Shown here: positions 33,959-42,839 of the stretch, in pieces
Layout: each line of letters starts with the position of its first letter
Numbering within the stretch: the stretch's first letter is position 1
Source of the DNA: Deltaproteobacteria bacterium
GTDB taxonomy: Bacteria; Desulfobacterota; DSM-4660; Desulfatiglandales; HGW-15
Direction: 5' to 3'
NCBI GenBank assembly: GCA_020060215.1
Contig: JAGVAP010000088.1
Span: 48,482-112,481, forward strand
Length of the DNA stretch: 64,000 bases
The notes under the pieces: generated by a model
What the model was told of the DNA's origin: nothing
The model's input: only the letters and a program-made list of their open reading frames with translations
Database searches by the model: none
Position numbers and translations under genes: made by a program

Positions 33959-34950
33959 GGACAGCGAAACCCGTTTGCCAACGGTTTCATCAAGGACTTG
34001 AGCTCCCGTCCAAATCCGGGCACGCCGCAGGCATCGGCTATGGATGCAGCCGATTCAAGCTCGCGGCATATCCTTCCCATGATCTTGTCAATCACCTTGT
34101 TCTCGAGGACACTGTTGAATATGTCCTGCACGAAGCCTTGGTCCTGACCGATCCTCTCTTTCGAGGCATTGTCCCACAAGACCCTCCGATCCTCATCGAG
34201 GCATGCATAGATGGAAGAATGAACGCCCTTCTTCATGTCCTTTTCGAGGTCCTGCAGATCGTCGAGCAGCCTCCATGCAATGCCGAAGGAAAAATATGCG
34301 GACTGTACGGAACGCGAGAACTCCTCATCGGCGGTCATCCTCCTGGCCAGGAGGGTGGGGACGACCAACCAGGTCGCCATCTGTTTCTTGAAGAGTTCGC
34401 AGTATGCATCGAGGGAATCCGTCCCATCGGATCTGCCGATGCTCGCGTAATAATCGTCGATAAGATCCCGGACCAGTACCGCCCCCTTGTCCACCCCTTT
34501 GGCTAACCGCCCATACACCTGATTCATGATCATCCAGGCCTGGCTTCTCATGAGCAATGCAAGATGCGAAACAGGCCATTGTCCATCTGTAAGATGATCG
34601 TCGAAAGCATGAAGAAACATGGCCATGGTATGGCCCACCTGTGCATCTCTTACATATCTTGAGCCCAGCTTTCTCCGACCAGGACAGGAGTGGAGGAGCC
34701 AAAACAGAATCGACCACGAAGGAGGGTAGAAGTAGTTCATGAGGTTGAAGCCGCCGCCAGGGGGTGCTTGCAGGTATTCCATCATGAACAAGGCCGCCTC
34801 CATTCGCTTGGAAAGGGGCAAGTATTCGCAGAGCGACAGCATCTCCCGGCCCAACTCTCGACCAAATCCTTCCTCTTCCCGGGAAAGGTCCACAGGGCCG
34901 AAGTCTATGCGGGAGCAGAACAACAGCATGTCGGTAATTCCGCCGGCCAT
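33955..34950 (-). CDS. Class-1 isoprenoid-synthase-like protein
   Basis: 331 residues, almost all helical. Two Asp-rich metal motifs are placed as in trans-isoprenyl diphosphate synthases and terpene cyclases: DDHLTD at 117-122 and DDLQD at 230-234 with LEKD following. Typical prenyltransferase regions such as GGKR or RP at the start are not seen, so it is a divergent member. It might make, transfer or cyclise a prenyl chain. ATG follows the cyclase stop directly (TGAATG) and its stop overlaps the next radical SAM gene, which ties it firmly to this operon. Confidence 0.72.
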   Translation of the reverse strand: MAGGITDMLLFCSRIDFGPVDLSREEEGFGRELGREMLSLCEYLPLSKRMEAALFMMEYLQAPPGGGFNLMNYFYPPSWSILFWLLHSCPGRRKLGSRYVRDAQVGHTMAMFLHAFDDHLTDGQWPVSHLALLMRSQAWMIMNQVYGRLAKGVDKGAVLVRDLIDDYYASIGRSDGTDSLDAYCELFKKQMATWLVVPTLLARRMTADEEFSRSVQSAYFSFGIAWRLLDDLQDLEKDMKKGVHSSIYACLDEDRRVLWDNASKERIGQDQGFVQDIFNSVLENKVIDKIMGRICRELESAASIADACGVPGFGRELKSLMKPLANGFRCP

Positions 34951-37900
34951 TCAGACCCTGCTGCTGTTGAAATGACTCAGTTCATCCAGGTAGGACTGCA
35001 GCCTCATCTCCTCAAACATCGATCTTGCTCTACTTAGAAACCCGTCTGCGCCGATCCCATTGAGGACCCTGTGCTTGCTTTCAGGACCGAGCAGTCGTTT
35101 TCCCAACTCGTAAAACAGGACGGCAAGCTGAAGCCGGGCACCGAGGCGTTCGCCCTCCTCAATGGCCTTTTGCCACCACGCAAGCGCTTTCCTTTGTCTG
35201 TCCAACAGCCAGTAGAACTCTCCCTTGAGCCTGTACGCTTCCGTACGGTACCGGGCCACCTTTTGGGCATTGCGTAAAAGGAGCTTGGCCGATCTCGCAG
35301 CCTTTTTCCTGTACTCGGAGGATCCTCTCTTGTCGCCGCTTTTCATTGCGCTCTTCAATCGATATAGATTGTACTCCAGCTCAGCTCGATAGAGCCCGGT
35401 CATTTGGAAAGGGACCGGTTCGATTCTGCGACAGATCTTTTTCGCTTGATCAAAACATTTTTCCGCCCTTTCCATCTCTTCCATGGATGTGTATATCCGC
35501 GCTTCGCATACATGCAGATCCCAAAACCCGGGTCCTGCCTTCTCCTCAAAATCAATTCCTCTCCTGCTTTCAATCAATGCATCACCGAATCTGCGGCACT
35601 CGGTCAGCAGAGACGACCTCAGTTCGTGTTCGTACGTCTTGGCGAGATCGTACTGATACACTTGAAAGATCTCATTCAACCTTTCCAGGATCGACTCCAC
35701 GGTCTCGTGGTCTCCCTGATAAATACAGGGAAGTGCATGCCAGTAGAGGAGATGGGTGGCCTCCCAGATTTCTCCCATGTCGCAGTTTCTCTTGATCAAC
35801 TCGCCGTCATAGCCACCGATTTCTTTCCAGGTCCCATAGAGGAAATGGTGCATCGTTTCACATATGTCGAAGATGGTATAACTCCTCAGGTCATCTCTCG
35901 GGATCCTGTGCCTGACCGAATCCAGCGTCTTTCTGCTCAGCCCGAATGAGAGGCCGGAAAAGGAAAAAAGAGGGCTGGCACTCACAAAAATCCCTATACC
36001 GTTTTCGAGTTTCTGCAGATCAAAACCGGTGATTCTCTTGTGGAGAGAAAGGAGTTCGACGAAAAACCGCTTCGGATTGGTGATGGCCAAGGACTTACAC
36101 TTCTTGTAGAAGAGATCGAAAACCTGGAGATCCCTTTGGGTTGGGGCCCCTTTAAACTTGAGGGACGGAATGAACAATGCGGTGGCAAAGTGCCCGAAAG
36201 AAGACAGAAACTCGCTCAGTCGTGAAAGAACGTTCTTCGGCAACTTCCCCCAGTAATGTTCCAAGGCCCGATCAAAGTGTCCCAAGGCCTCCTCATGGCG
36301 TCCACGGTTGTAAAGGGCGAGGGCGATATTCTTCTCCAGCATGGCGACCTTTTCAGGGTCTGCATTGGTGCCGGACTTTTTCAGATACAGTACCTGGGCT
36401 TCCTTATAGTAGTGAAGAGCCTCGTCCGAGGCAGCCGTTCGCAGGGCCTCCTCACCGGCCTTGATCAGGTACTCCTCTGTCTTCTCGGGGCTCTCCGCCA
36501 TGCTGTAGTGGTATGCGAGCATCCCGTAGAACTCGTGAATCCTGCCTGCGAATAGCGTCTCGATGGCCTGTGCGACCTTGAGGTGCAGCTCCTTGCGCTT
36601 GGAAGGGAGGATGGATTCGTAGGTGGCCTCCTGGACCAAGGCATGGTTGAAGAGGTATTCCGTTTCCCCCCAATGGGAACGTTGCTGAATGAATTGGATC
36701 TCCTGAAAGTAAGCGAGTTTCGCATCGATTCCCTCGACCGATGGGGCCACCTCCAGGAGGATTCGCCGCAGGAAGGTCCTGCCGATCACGGAGGCAACCT
36801 TCAACAGATCGCGGCTCTGCTCATCCAGCCGGTCCATCCTTGCGGTCAGGACGTCCCGGATCGTGCTGGGGATAGGCAGCGAGTGCACCTTTTCAGTAGC
36901 CTGAAAAGCTCCGTTCTGCATGACCAGGGCACGCTCGTCAACGAAGGATCGCATGACCTCTTCGACGAAGAAAGGGTTCCCCCCGGTTCGCTCCACAATT
37001 TGAGTGATGAGCGGTCTGTGGACATCTCCGAGTTGTGCAATGCTGTTGATGAGGGATGCCGTATCCTTCTCGTCCAGGGGTTCTACCTGTATCTGGACGG
37101 AGTAGACCTGATGCCTGTCCTTGAGGCCTTGAAGGATACGATCACCGGTCTCCTGATACCCTGGGCGAAATATATTTACGAACATGATGCTCTGCGTCTC
37201 GGCCAACCGAAGCAATGACTCCAAGAGCTCGATGGAGCTCTTGTCGGCCCAGTGAAGGTCTTCCATGACGATGATGAGCGGGGAGGTTTCGGATGCCTTG
37301 ATCAGGAGGTCCCGCATGCTTCTCAGGATCAGCTTCTCCAGGGCTCCTCCTTCAATACCCTTCAGTCTCTCAGCCACGTTTTGTGGCACCTTGACTCCCA
37401 TCAGGGTCGCCACGAAAGGAAGCACCTCTGCATAATCCTCGGGGAGCAACCTCTTGAGGGCCGCCTGGAGCTTGTTGAATGCAGCCAGATCCGCATCGTC
37501 CCCCTTTATGCCCGCCCACTGCTTGAGGATATCGGTGATCGGATGAAAGCTGAGATTTCGACCGATGGATACGGCCCACCCCTCCAGCAGGGTGACCTGT
37601 TTCATGACCTCCCGATTCTTCAGTTCCGCTATGAGCCTGGATTTCCCGACCCCTGCCTCACCAACGATATTGACCACCGATCCCTGCCCGTTGACCAACT
37701 TCATCACCTGAAGCTCGAGCACGTTGAGCTGAGCATTCCTGTCCACCAGGCTGGCATAGATCATGCGTTCAGAGCCTAAACGGGGGCGGTATGAGGGGCT
37801 CTTGGACTGCAGCACCTGGTACACGGGAACGGGATCCTGCTTACCCTTGATCGCTTTCTTCCCGAGGGCCTGGAAATGAAAGAGGTCCTTGGTCAGGCGA

Positions 37901-38556
37901 TAGGTCTCTTCGGTGACGTACGTGGTGCCCGGTTCGGCCATGGTTTCCATCCGGGCAGCCATGTTGATGGTATCTCCCACCACCGTGAACTGGACGCGCA
38001 GATCGTTTCCGACGGTCCCGATCACGACCGGTCCGGTGTTGATGCCGATGCGAAGCCGGATCGGTCCGATCCTCGGATCGCCTGCCAGGGCTTCACTGAA
38101 CTCGGCGACCCTCTTATGGATCTCGATGGCCGACCGGATAGCTCTCTGCGGGGCGTCCTCCAGGGCGTCCAGGGCGCCGAATACGGCCAGGATCCCGTCG
38201 CCCCGGATTTCGTTGACGGTCCCTTCATACTCGTTCACTTGATGGATCAGGATCTCGTAGATCTTGTCCATGAGGCTGAAGGTCTCTTCCGGGCCTAGCC
38301 GCTCCGTCAGAGGCGTGAATCCCTTCATGTCGCAAAACATGATGGTAACCTGCCTCCGCTCGCCTTCAATCCTGTCCTTTTGGGAGAGGATCCTCTTGGC
38401 GAGTCCTTGGGGAAGGTAACGCTGGATGATCTCGAGTCTTTCTTCGGCGGACGGAGTGCCGGCAGGGAGTGTTGGAGATACCCTCAGCTCCTGGCCGCAT
38501 TTTCCGCAGAAGAGCATCTCTTCGGGATTCTCAAAATGGCACCTAGAGCATTTCAT
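34951..38556 (-). CDS. Nucleotide cyclase-ATPase-TPR regulator
   Basis: 1201 residues. Zinc ribbon (1-25, MKCSRCHFEN..FCGKCGQEL), class III cyclase domain (about 65-245), large STAND-type ATPase (P-loop GEAGVGKSR 299-307, Walker B region MEDLHWADK) and a long TPR-like C-terminal half. Cyclase metals: Asp76 (FCDMKGF) and Asp120 (RGDGI). Asn198 and Arg202 (INMAAR) are present, so it should be active. The base-selecting Lys is replaced by Glu116, with Thr191 at the second position, so ATP or GTP preference is unclear. Start MKCSRC is chosen by family; an ATG at 38619 is possible. No DNA-binding domain. It leads directly into the isoprenoid and radical SAM genes. Confidence 0.88.
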   Translation of the reverse strand: MKCSRCHFENPEEMLFCGKCGQELRVSPTLPAGTPSAEERLEIIQRYLPQGLAKRILSQKDRIEGERRQVTIMFCDMKGFTPLTERLGPEETFSLMDKIYEILIHQVNEYEGTVNEIRGDGILAVFGALDALEDAPQRAIRSAIEIHKRVAEFSEALAGDPRIGPIRLRIGINTGPVVIGTVGNDLRVQFTVVGDTINMAARMETMAEPGTTYVTEETYRLTKDLFHFQALGKKAIKGKQDPVPVYQVLQSKSPSYRPRLGSERMIYASLVDRNAQLNVLELQVMKLVNGQGSVVNIVGEAGVGKSRLIAELKNREVMKQVTLLEGWAVSIGRNLSFHPITDILKQWAGIKGDDADLAAFNKLQAALKRLLPEDYAEVLPFVATLMGVKVPQNVAERLKGIEGGALEKLILRSMRDLLIKASETSPLIIVMEDLHWADKSSIELLESLLRLAETQSIMFVNIFRPGYQETGDRILQGLKDRHQVYSVQIQVEPLDEKDTASLINSIAQLGDVHRPLITQIVERTGGNPFFVEEVMRSFVDERALVMQNGAFQATEKVHSLPIPSTIRDVLTARMDRLDEQSRDLLKVASVIGRTFLRRILLEVAPSVEGIDAKLAYFQEIQFIQQRSHWGETEYLFNHALVQEATYESILPSKRKELHLKVAQAIETLFAGRIHEFYGMLAYHYSMAESPEKTEEYLIKAGEEALRTAASDEALHYYKEAQVLYLKKSGTNADPEKVAMLEKNIALALYNRGRHEEALGHFDRALEHYWGKLPKNVLSRLSEFLSSFGHFATALFIPSLKFKGAPTQRDLQVFDLFYKKCKSLAITNPKRFFVELLSLHKRITGFDLQKLENGIGIFVSASPLFSFSGLSFGLSRKTLDSVRHRIPRDDLRSYTIFDICETMHHFLYGTWKEIGGYDGELIKRNCDMGEIWEATHLLYWHALPCIYQGDHETVESILERLNEIFQVYQYDLAKTYEHELRSSLLTECRRFGDALIESRRGIDFEEKAGPGFWDLHVCEARIYTSMEEMERAEKCFDQAKKICRRIEPVPFQMTGLYRAELEYNLYRLKSAMKSGDKRGSSEYRKKAARSAKLLLRNAQKVARYRTEAYRLKGEFYWLLDRQRKALAWWQKAIEEGERLGARLQLAVLFYELGKRLLGPESKHRVLNGIGADGFLSRARSMFEEMRLQSYLDELSHFNSSRV

Positions 38557-38692
38557 CTCAAATGCGGCCGTGGAGAAGGGACCGGTTCTTAGCATCAGCT
38601 GATTGTACTTTAAGCCCATTTTCTATTACTTACCCGAACCAAAGTCAAGTCGAAGCGATCCGATTCCGAATCGATGCCGCTCTGAGAAGAAG

Positions 38693-38866
38693 TCATCGGC
38701 GGAAATGACCGAGGCTGCTGGACACCGCCTGCAGGTACCGTTTGAACCAACGAGCGAACGAAATCGCAATGCTGTGGAGAGCCCTCTTCCGTTGTCTGCT
38801 TGGCGTTTGCCTGTACTCTGCCATATGATCGTTCATGATGGTTTGCGTGAAGATATAAGGCTCCAT
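38693..38866 (-). CDS. 57-residue basic protein at the head of the cluster
   Basis: A GGAGGGG site stands 7 bases before MEPYIFTQTIMNDHM. The rest is amphipathic and basic (PSRQRKRALHSIAISFARWF, then KRYLQAVSSSLGHFRR). No family recognised. It is the first frame after the CRP-type operator at 38974-38989 and lies 136 bases before the cyclase gene on the same strand. It could be a regulatory leader peptide, a second precursor or a membrane-associated peptide. Possibly chance, but the ribosome-binding site is among the best in the region. Confidence 0.45.
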   Translation of the reverse strand: MEPYIFTQTIMNDHMAEYRQTPSRQRKRALHSIAISFARWFKRYLQAVSSSLGHFRR

Positions 38867-38973
38867 GGCTTCCCCTCCTTTCGATCTTCCTCTCCCCGAT
38901 TCATACAATTCCTCACGGGTGCAGAGTCTACAGGTTCTGCGGAACGGATCTGTGGTGCCTGTCACGAACGAAT

Positions 38974-38989
38974 TGTGAGCAAAGTCACG
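38974..38989. promoter_or_regulatory. CRP-type operator TGTGA-N6-TCACG
   Basis: Plus strand reads TGTGAGCAAAGTCACG; the consensus CRP site is TGTGA-N6-TCACA, so 9 of 10 defined bases match. An extra TCACG half-site at 38962-38966 precedes it. It lies 108 bases upstream of the 57-residue gene. A weak -10 (TAGACT, 38925-38930, minus) would put the operator centre about 62 bases before the RNA start, the class I activation distance. The adjacent gene encodes a Crp-like protein. Confidence 0.6.
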
Positions 38990-39052
38990 AAGGGAGCTTC
39001 CTCGGCTGGATGAGAAGACCGGAGAACGGAATGGATGGGTTCTGACATGGGA

Positions 39053-39697
39053 CTAGAAGTTGCGGGGCAACTTCCGCTGGATGGATATCCGCTTTTGTTC
39101 CGTGGTGATATAGCCCCCGTTCGAGAGAGCCTTCAGCATGCGGCTCACCACTTCCCTCGATGACCCGATCATGTTGGCGATCTCCTGGTGGGTCAGCTTT
39201 TCCTCGACCACGAGCAGCTTGCCCCTCGGCCTGGCCAGGTTCGTCAGCAGCCTGACCAGCCGGGCGTAGACATCTTCGAAGGCGAGACTCTCCACCATGA
39301 GCGTTGCAGCCCTCACCTTCCTCGCCAGCACCTTCAGGAGACTGAACATGAGGTCTGGATTGGCGGTGAGGATGGGGGCGAAATCACCGCTGCTGATGGT
39401 CAATACCTGGGAGGGCTCGGTCGTGATGATGGTGGCGGATCTGGTCTCGCCGTCGATCATGGCGATCTCGCCGAAACAGTCGCCGGGGCCGAGCAGATTG
39501 ACGACGATCTCCTTTCCCTCCGGATCCATGACGACGACCTTGATCTTCCCGCTGAGGATCGCATAGAGCTGATCGCTCTTGTCCCCCTCGCTGAGGAGAA
39601 TGGTGTTTTTCGGGTAGACCCTCTTGACTGCGACACGTTCGAGATAGGCCAAGGTCTGGTCGTTGAGGGAAGAAAAAAGGTGTATATCTTTGAGCAT
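39053..39697 (-). CDS. Crp/Fnr family transcription regulator, CRP-like
   Basis: 214 residues. Residues 1-120 form a cyclic-nucleotide-binding fold with the phosphate-cassette sequence FGEIAMIDGETRSATI, retaining the Glu and Arg-Ser that contact cAMP in E. coli CRP. The C-terminal winged helix has recognition helix SSREVVSRML; Arg, Glu and Arg occupy the positions that read TGTGA in CRP, unlike the E..SR pattern of FNR. No N-terminal Cys cluster, so it is not an oxygen sensor. Start MLKDIHL has GGGAG 6 bases upstream. The cyclase-led cluster with a matching operator lies directly downstream. Confidence 0.9.
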   Translation of the reverse strand: MLKDIHLFSSLNDQTLAYLERVAVKRVYPKNTILLSEGDKSDQLYAILSGKIKVVVMDPEGKEIVVNLLGPGDCFGEIAMIDGETRSATIITTEPSQVLTISSGDFAPILTANPDLMFSLLKVLARKVRAATLMVESLAFEDVYARLVRLLTNLARPRGKLLVVEEKLTHQEIANMIGSSREVVSRMLKALSNGGYITTEQKRISIQRKLPRNF

Positions 39698-39949
39698 CTT
39701 CGCTCCCAAGATCAGAGGGTCGTGGTCATCATGGAAGGACCACGGACAGGGGAGATCTTGTGTCGGCATTGCGCCCATTCCAGGGGTTCCCTTTCCGGCT
39801 GAGCCGATTCCTCTCTCACCTCGCCCGCAGGACCCCGGGTTGATGCAACAAGCGGACTGTAATGAAACTTCCCGGTTCAGTCAAGTCCATCCGTGCAGCA
39901 GTCCATCGGTGCATCGATGCATCTCCGGCTCGGCGATCGGTCCTTTCAG

Positions 39950-39966
39950 GGCCGCCGTCGGCGGCC
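39950..39966 (-). terminator. Stem-loop after the VOC gene
   Basis: GGCCGCC-GTC-GGCGGCC, a perfect 7-bp GC stem, begins 2 bases after the stop of the VOC gene. No U-tract follows, so it may only stabilise the 3' end. Confidence 0.3.
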
Positions 39967-39968
39967 GA

Positions 39969-40355
39969 CTATTTCCACTCCCTGAGCTCGATGGTGAGCC
40001 CGTCCGGGTCCTGCAGCTCCGCCCTGATCGATCTGCCGAGGTCCACAGGATTCCGGCTCAACTCCACGCCTTTGCCTCGGAGATATTCCACCGCTTCCTG
40101 CATGCTGTCTACCTCCAGGGCGAGCGCCCTGTACCCTACCTGCCAGGGTTCTCCGGAGGGCGGAGAGGGGTTTTCTGCGGATATGATTTCGATGACCGTG
40201 TCCCCCAGTTCCATGTAGACCACCTCTTTCATGGGAGGGGCGTCCACGGGAACCCTCATGTTCAGTCGGAACCCAAGGACATCCCGGTAAAAATCGATGG
40301 TGCGCCCCGGATTGCCGGGGACGATCTCGAAATGATCGATCCTTCTGAAAATCAT
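39969..40355 (-). CDS. VOC (glyoxalase/dioxygenase fold) family protein
   Basis: 128 residues. The paired beta-alpha-beta-beta-beta units of the vicinal oxygen chelate fold are seen: RIDHFEIVPGNPGRTIDFYR with a metal His, YMELGDTVIEII with an acidic ligand, YRALALEVDSMQEAVEYL, and DPDGLTIELREW at the end. It could be a lactoylglutathione lyase relative, epimerase or isomerase; substrate unknown. AGGAGG precedes ATG at 40355. Divergent from the acyl-CoA synthetase gene. Confidence 0.85.
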   Translation of the reverse strand: MIFRRIDHFEIVPGNPGRTIDFYRDVLGFRLNMRVPVDAPPMKEVVYMELGDTVIEIISAENPSPPSGEPWQVGYRALALEVDSMQEAVEYLRGKGVELSRNPVDLGRSIRAELQDPDGLTIELREWK

Positions 40356-40548
40356 TACTGCCTCCTGTCGGGTTGATCTCTCGGCCAGGGTCCCCCTCCC
40401 CTCCCGTGACTGCAAGAAGGATGGATCCGGGGACCATGAACCTGGACTTCAATACCCCCATTGTAGCGCCATTCTCGAAAGAATACCCGGACTAATCCGC
40501 GGCCGGTTTCCCAATTCCGGCCGGCCGGCGGTCTGCGCCACGCACCTA

Positions 40549-40576
40549 TTGACTTACCTCAAAAAACTCCCATACT
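40549..40576 (+). promoter_or_regulatory. Candidate promoter of the acyl-CoA synthetase gene
   Basis: TTGACT (40549-40554) and CATACT (40571-40576) with a 16-base spacer. Leader about 45 bases. Confidence 0.4.
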
Positions 40577-40626
40577 ACCTCTTTTCAAGATATCGCAGGA
40601 GACTAGGACGACACTCGAGGAGTCAG

Positions 40627-42747
40627 ATGGATAACATAGAGTCGATCTTGAGCCCCAGGTCCATTGCGGTGGTTGGGGCCTCCAACCGTCCGGGGAGCCT
40701 GGGACTGGCCGTCTTCAGAAACCTCATCGATGCCTCCTACCAGGGCATCCTTTACCCTGTAAACCCAAAGGCGCGATCCATCCAGGGTGTGAAGGCCTAT
40801 AAGACCGTTTCCGACATCCCGGATCCGGTGGACATGGCCGTCCTCATCGTTCCTTCCGAGCATGTGATCGGCGTCGTGGAAGAGGCCGCCCGGAAAGGCG
40901 TGAAAGGATGCATCGTGATCACCGCAGGCTTCAAGGAAATCGGCGGTCATGGTATCGAGCTCGAAAACCGGTTGAAGGCCGTTGCCAAGGCGCACGGGAT
41001 CAGGCTCCTCGGGCCGAACTGCCTGGGCGCCGCGAACACCAACAGGGACGTCCAGATGAACGCCAGCTTCGCAAGCATCATGCCCCGGCCCGGCAACATC
41101 GCTTTCATTTCGCAGTCGGGGGCCATGTGCGTGGCGGTTCTGGACTATGCGGCCGGCAGGAACATGGGGTTCTCCAAATTCATCAGCATCGGCAACAAGG
41201 CGGACATCAACGAGGTCGACCTCCTTCGCTATCTCAGGGACGACGAGGACACGAAGGTCATCATCATGTACCTGGAGGACATCACCGACGGCCACGCCTT
41301 CATCGACGTTGCGAGGGAGATCACCCTCAAGGACGAGAAACCCATTTTTGCGTTGAAGGTCGGCCGCTCTCCGGAAGGGGCCAGGGCGGCGGCCTCCCAC
41401 ACGGGCTCCATGGCCGGTTCCGATTCCGCCTACGACGCCATCTTCATGCAGGGGGGGATCCGGCGCGTGGAAGGGGTCAGTGAGCTTTTCAATTACGCCC
41501 TTGCCTTCTCCACCCAGCCCCTGCCGAAAGGGAACAGGGTGGCCATCGTCACCAACTCCGGGGGACCGGGCATCATGGCCACGGACACGCTGGTCAAGCC
41601 GGGTATCGTCCTGGCCAGCCTCTCGGAGGAGACGAAGAACAGGCTCAAGGAGAAATTGCCCCCCACCGCCAGCATCCACAATCCGGTGGACGTGATCGGG
41701 GATGCGGACGCCAAGCGGTACGAGGCCGCCATCCGCTACACCCTGGAAGACGAAAATGTGGACGGCGCCATCATCATCCTCACGCCTGCTGCAACCGCGG
41801 AGATCCTGGAAACAGCCCAGATCGTCCCCCGGGTGGCAAAGGATATTGACAAGCCGATCCTCTGCTCTTTCATGGGGCTCGTGGATGTCTCGGCGGGGAT
41901 AGAACACCTCGCGCAGAACCGTATCCCGAACTTCGTCTTCCCCGAGGAGGCGTCCAGGACCATGGTCGCCATGATCGAATACACGGAGAACTTGCGTCAG
42001 GGGAGGAGGCGGGAAGTCTACCGCCTCCTGGAGGACCAGGAAAAGGCCGCGGCCGTCATCGCCTCCAGGCTGTCCGGGCGCAGGGAGTACTTCATGACCG
42101 AGCAGGAGGCCCACGAACTGCTCCGGTGCTACGGTTTTCCCCTCCTCAAGAGCCGGTTGGTCCAAGACCCTTCGGAGATCGAAGGGGCGATCGCGGAGGT
42201 GGGTTTGCCGTTGGCCATGAAGCTGGATTCGCCCGACATCCTTCACAAGTCCGACGCCGGGGGAGTCCGCCTCCATGTCCACTCCGCGGAGGAGGCGAAT
42301 CAGGCGTTTCAGGAAATCGTCGAGAACGCCAGAAGGTACAGGCCTTCGGCCGTGATCAGGGGGATCCTCTTCCAGGAGATGGCGCGGGAAGGGGTGGAGG
42401 TCATCCTCGGATCCACCAAGGACCCGAAGTTCGGACCGATCTGCATGTTCGGCCTGGGAGGGATCTTTGTCGAAGCGCTCAAGGATGTGTCTTTCCGGCT
42501 CGCCCCCATGTGGGACACGAGCGCGGAGAACATGATCAAGTCCATCAAGGCCTACCGGGTGCTGCAGGGGATCAGGGGAAGGCCCCCGGCGGATATCAAG
42601 GCGGCCAAGCTCTGCATCCTGAGGTTGTCCGCCATGGTCTCCAACCATCCCGAGATTGCCGAACTGGACATCAACCCGCTCATCCTCTACCCGGAGGGGG
42701 AGGGCTGCGTGGTCGCGGATGCCCGTATCGTGCTTTCGCGGAAGTGA
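40627..42747 (+). CDS. ADP-forming acyl-CoA (acetyl-CoA) synthetase, fused alpha-beta
   Basis: Converts acyl-CoA, ADP and phosphate to acid and ATP, or the reverse. 706 residues. Order: CoA-binding Rossmann domain (SIAVVGASNRPGSLG), succinyl-CoA-ligase-like domains with phosphohistidine region AAASHTGSMAGSD, then from about 480 the ATP-grasp domain (EQEAHELLRCYGFPLLKS, GVEVILGSTKDPKFGP, ELDINPL). A full enzyme in one chain. In anaerobes it conserves energy from acyl-CoA degradation. GAGGAG lies before ATG at 40627. The longer upstream frame contains the promoter-like boxes. Confidence 0.93.
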   Translation: MDNIESILSPRSIAVVGASNRPGSLGLAVFRNLIDASYQGILYPVNPKARSIQGVKAYKTVSDIPDPVDMAVLIVPSEHVIGVVEEAARKGVKGCIVITAGFKEIGGHGIELENRLKAVAKAHGIRLLGPNCLGAANTNRDVQMNASFASIMPRPGNIAFISQSGAMCVAVLDYAAGRNMGFSKFISIGNKADINEVDLLRYLRDDEDTKVIIMYLEDITDGHAFIDVAREITLKDEKPIFALKVGRSPEGARAAASHTGSMAGSDSAYDAIFMQGGIRRVEGVSELFNYALAFSTQPLPKGNRVAIVTNSGGPGIMATDTLVKPGIVLASLSEETKNRLKEKLPPTASIHNPVDVIGDADAKRYEAAIRYTLEDENVDGAIIILTPAATAEILETAQIVPRVAKDIDKPILCSFMGLVDVSAGIEHLAQNRIPNFVFPEEASRTMVAMIEYTENLRQGRRREVYRLLEDQEKAAAVIASRLSGRREYFMTEQEAHELLRCYGFPLLKSRLVQDPSEIEGAIAEVGLPLAMKLDSPDILHKSDAGGVRLHVHSAEEANQAFQEIVENARRYRPSAVIRGILFQEMAREGVEVILGSTKDPKFGPICMFGLGGIFVEALKDVSFRLAPMWDTSAENMIKSIKAYRVLQGIRGRPPADIKAAKLCILRLSAMVSNHPEIAELDINPLILYPEGEGCVVADARIVLSRK

Positions 42748-42839
42748 CCTCCTCCCGAAGCAGGGGACCGAAGCGGCTCTTCCACCGGCACTGCCGACCG
42801 ACCAATCCGTCGCTCCACCCATGGTGAAGGGCAATTCTC

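Noticed and set aside
39911..39922. TGCATCGATGCA palindrome between the Crp-like and VOC genes
   Set aside because: Short, embedded in GCATC-rich sequence, no link to a promoter.
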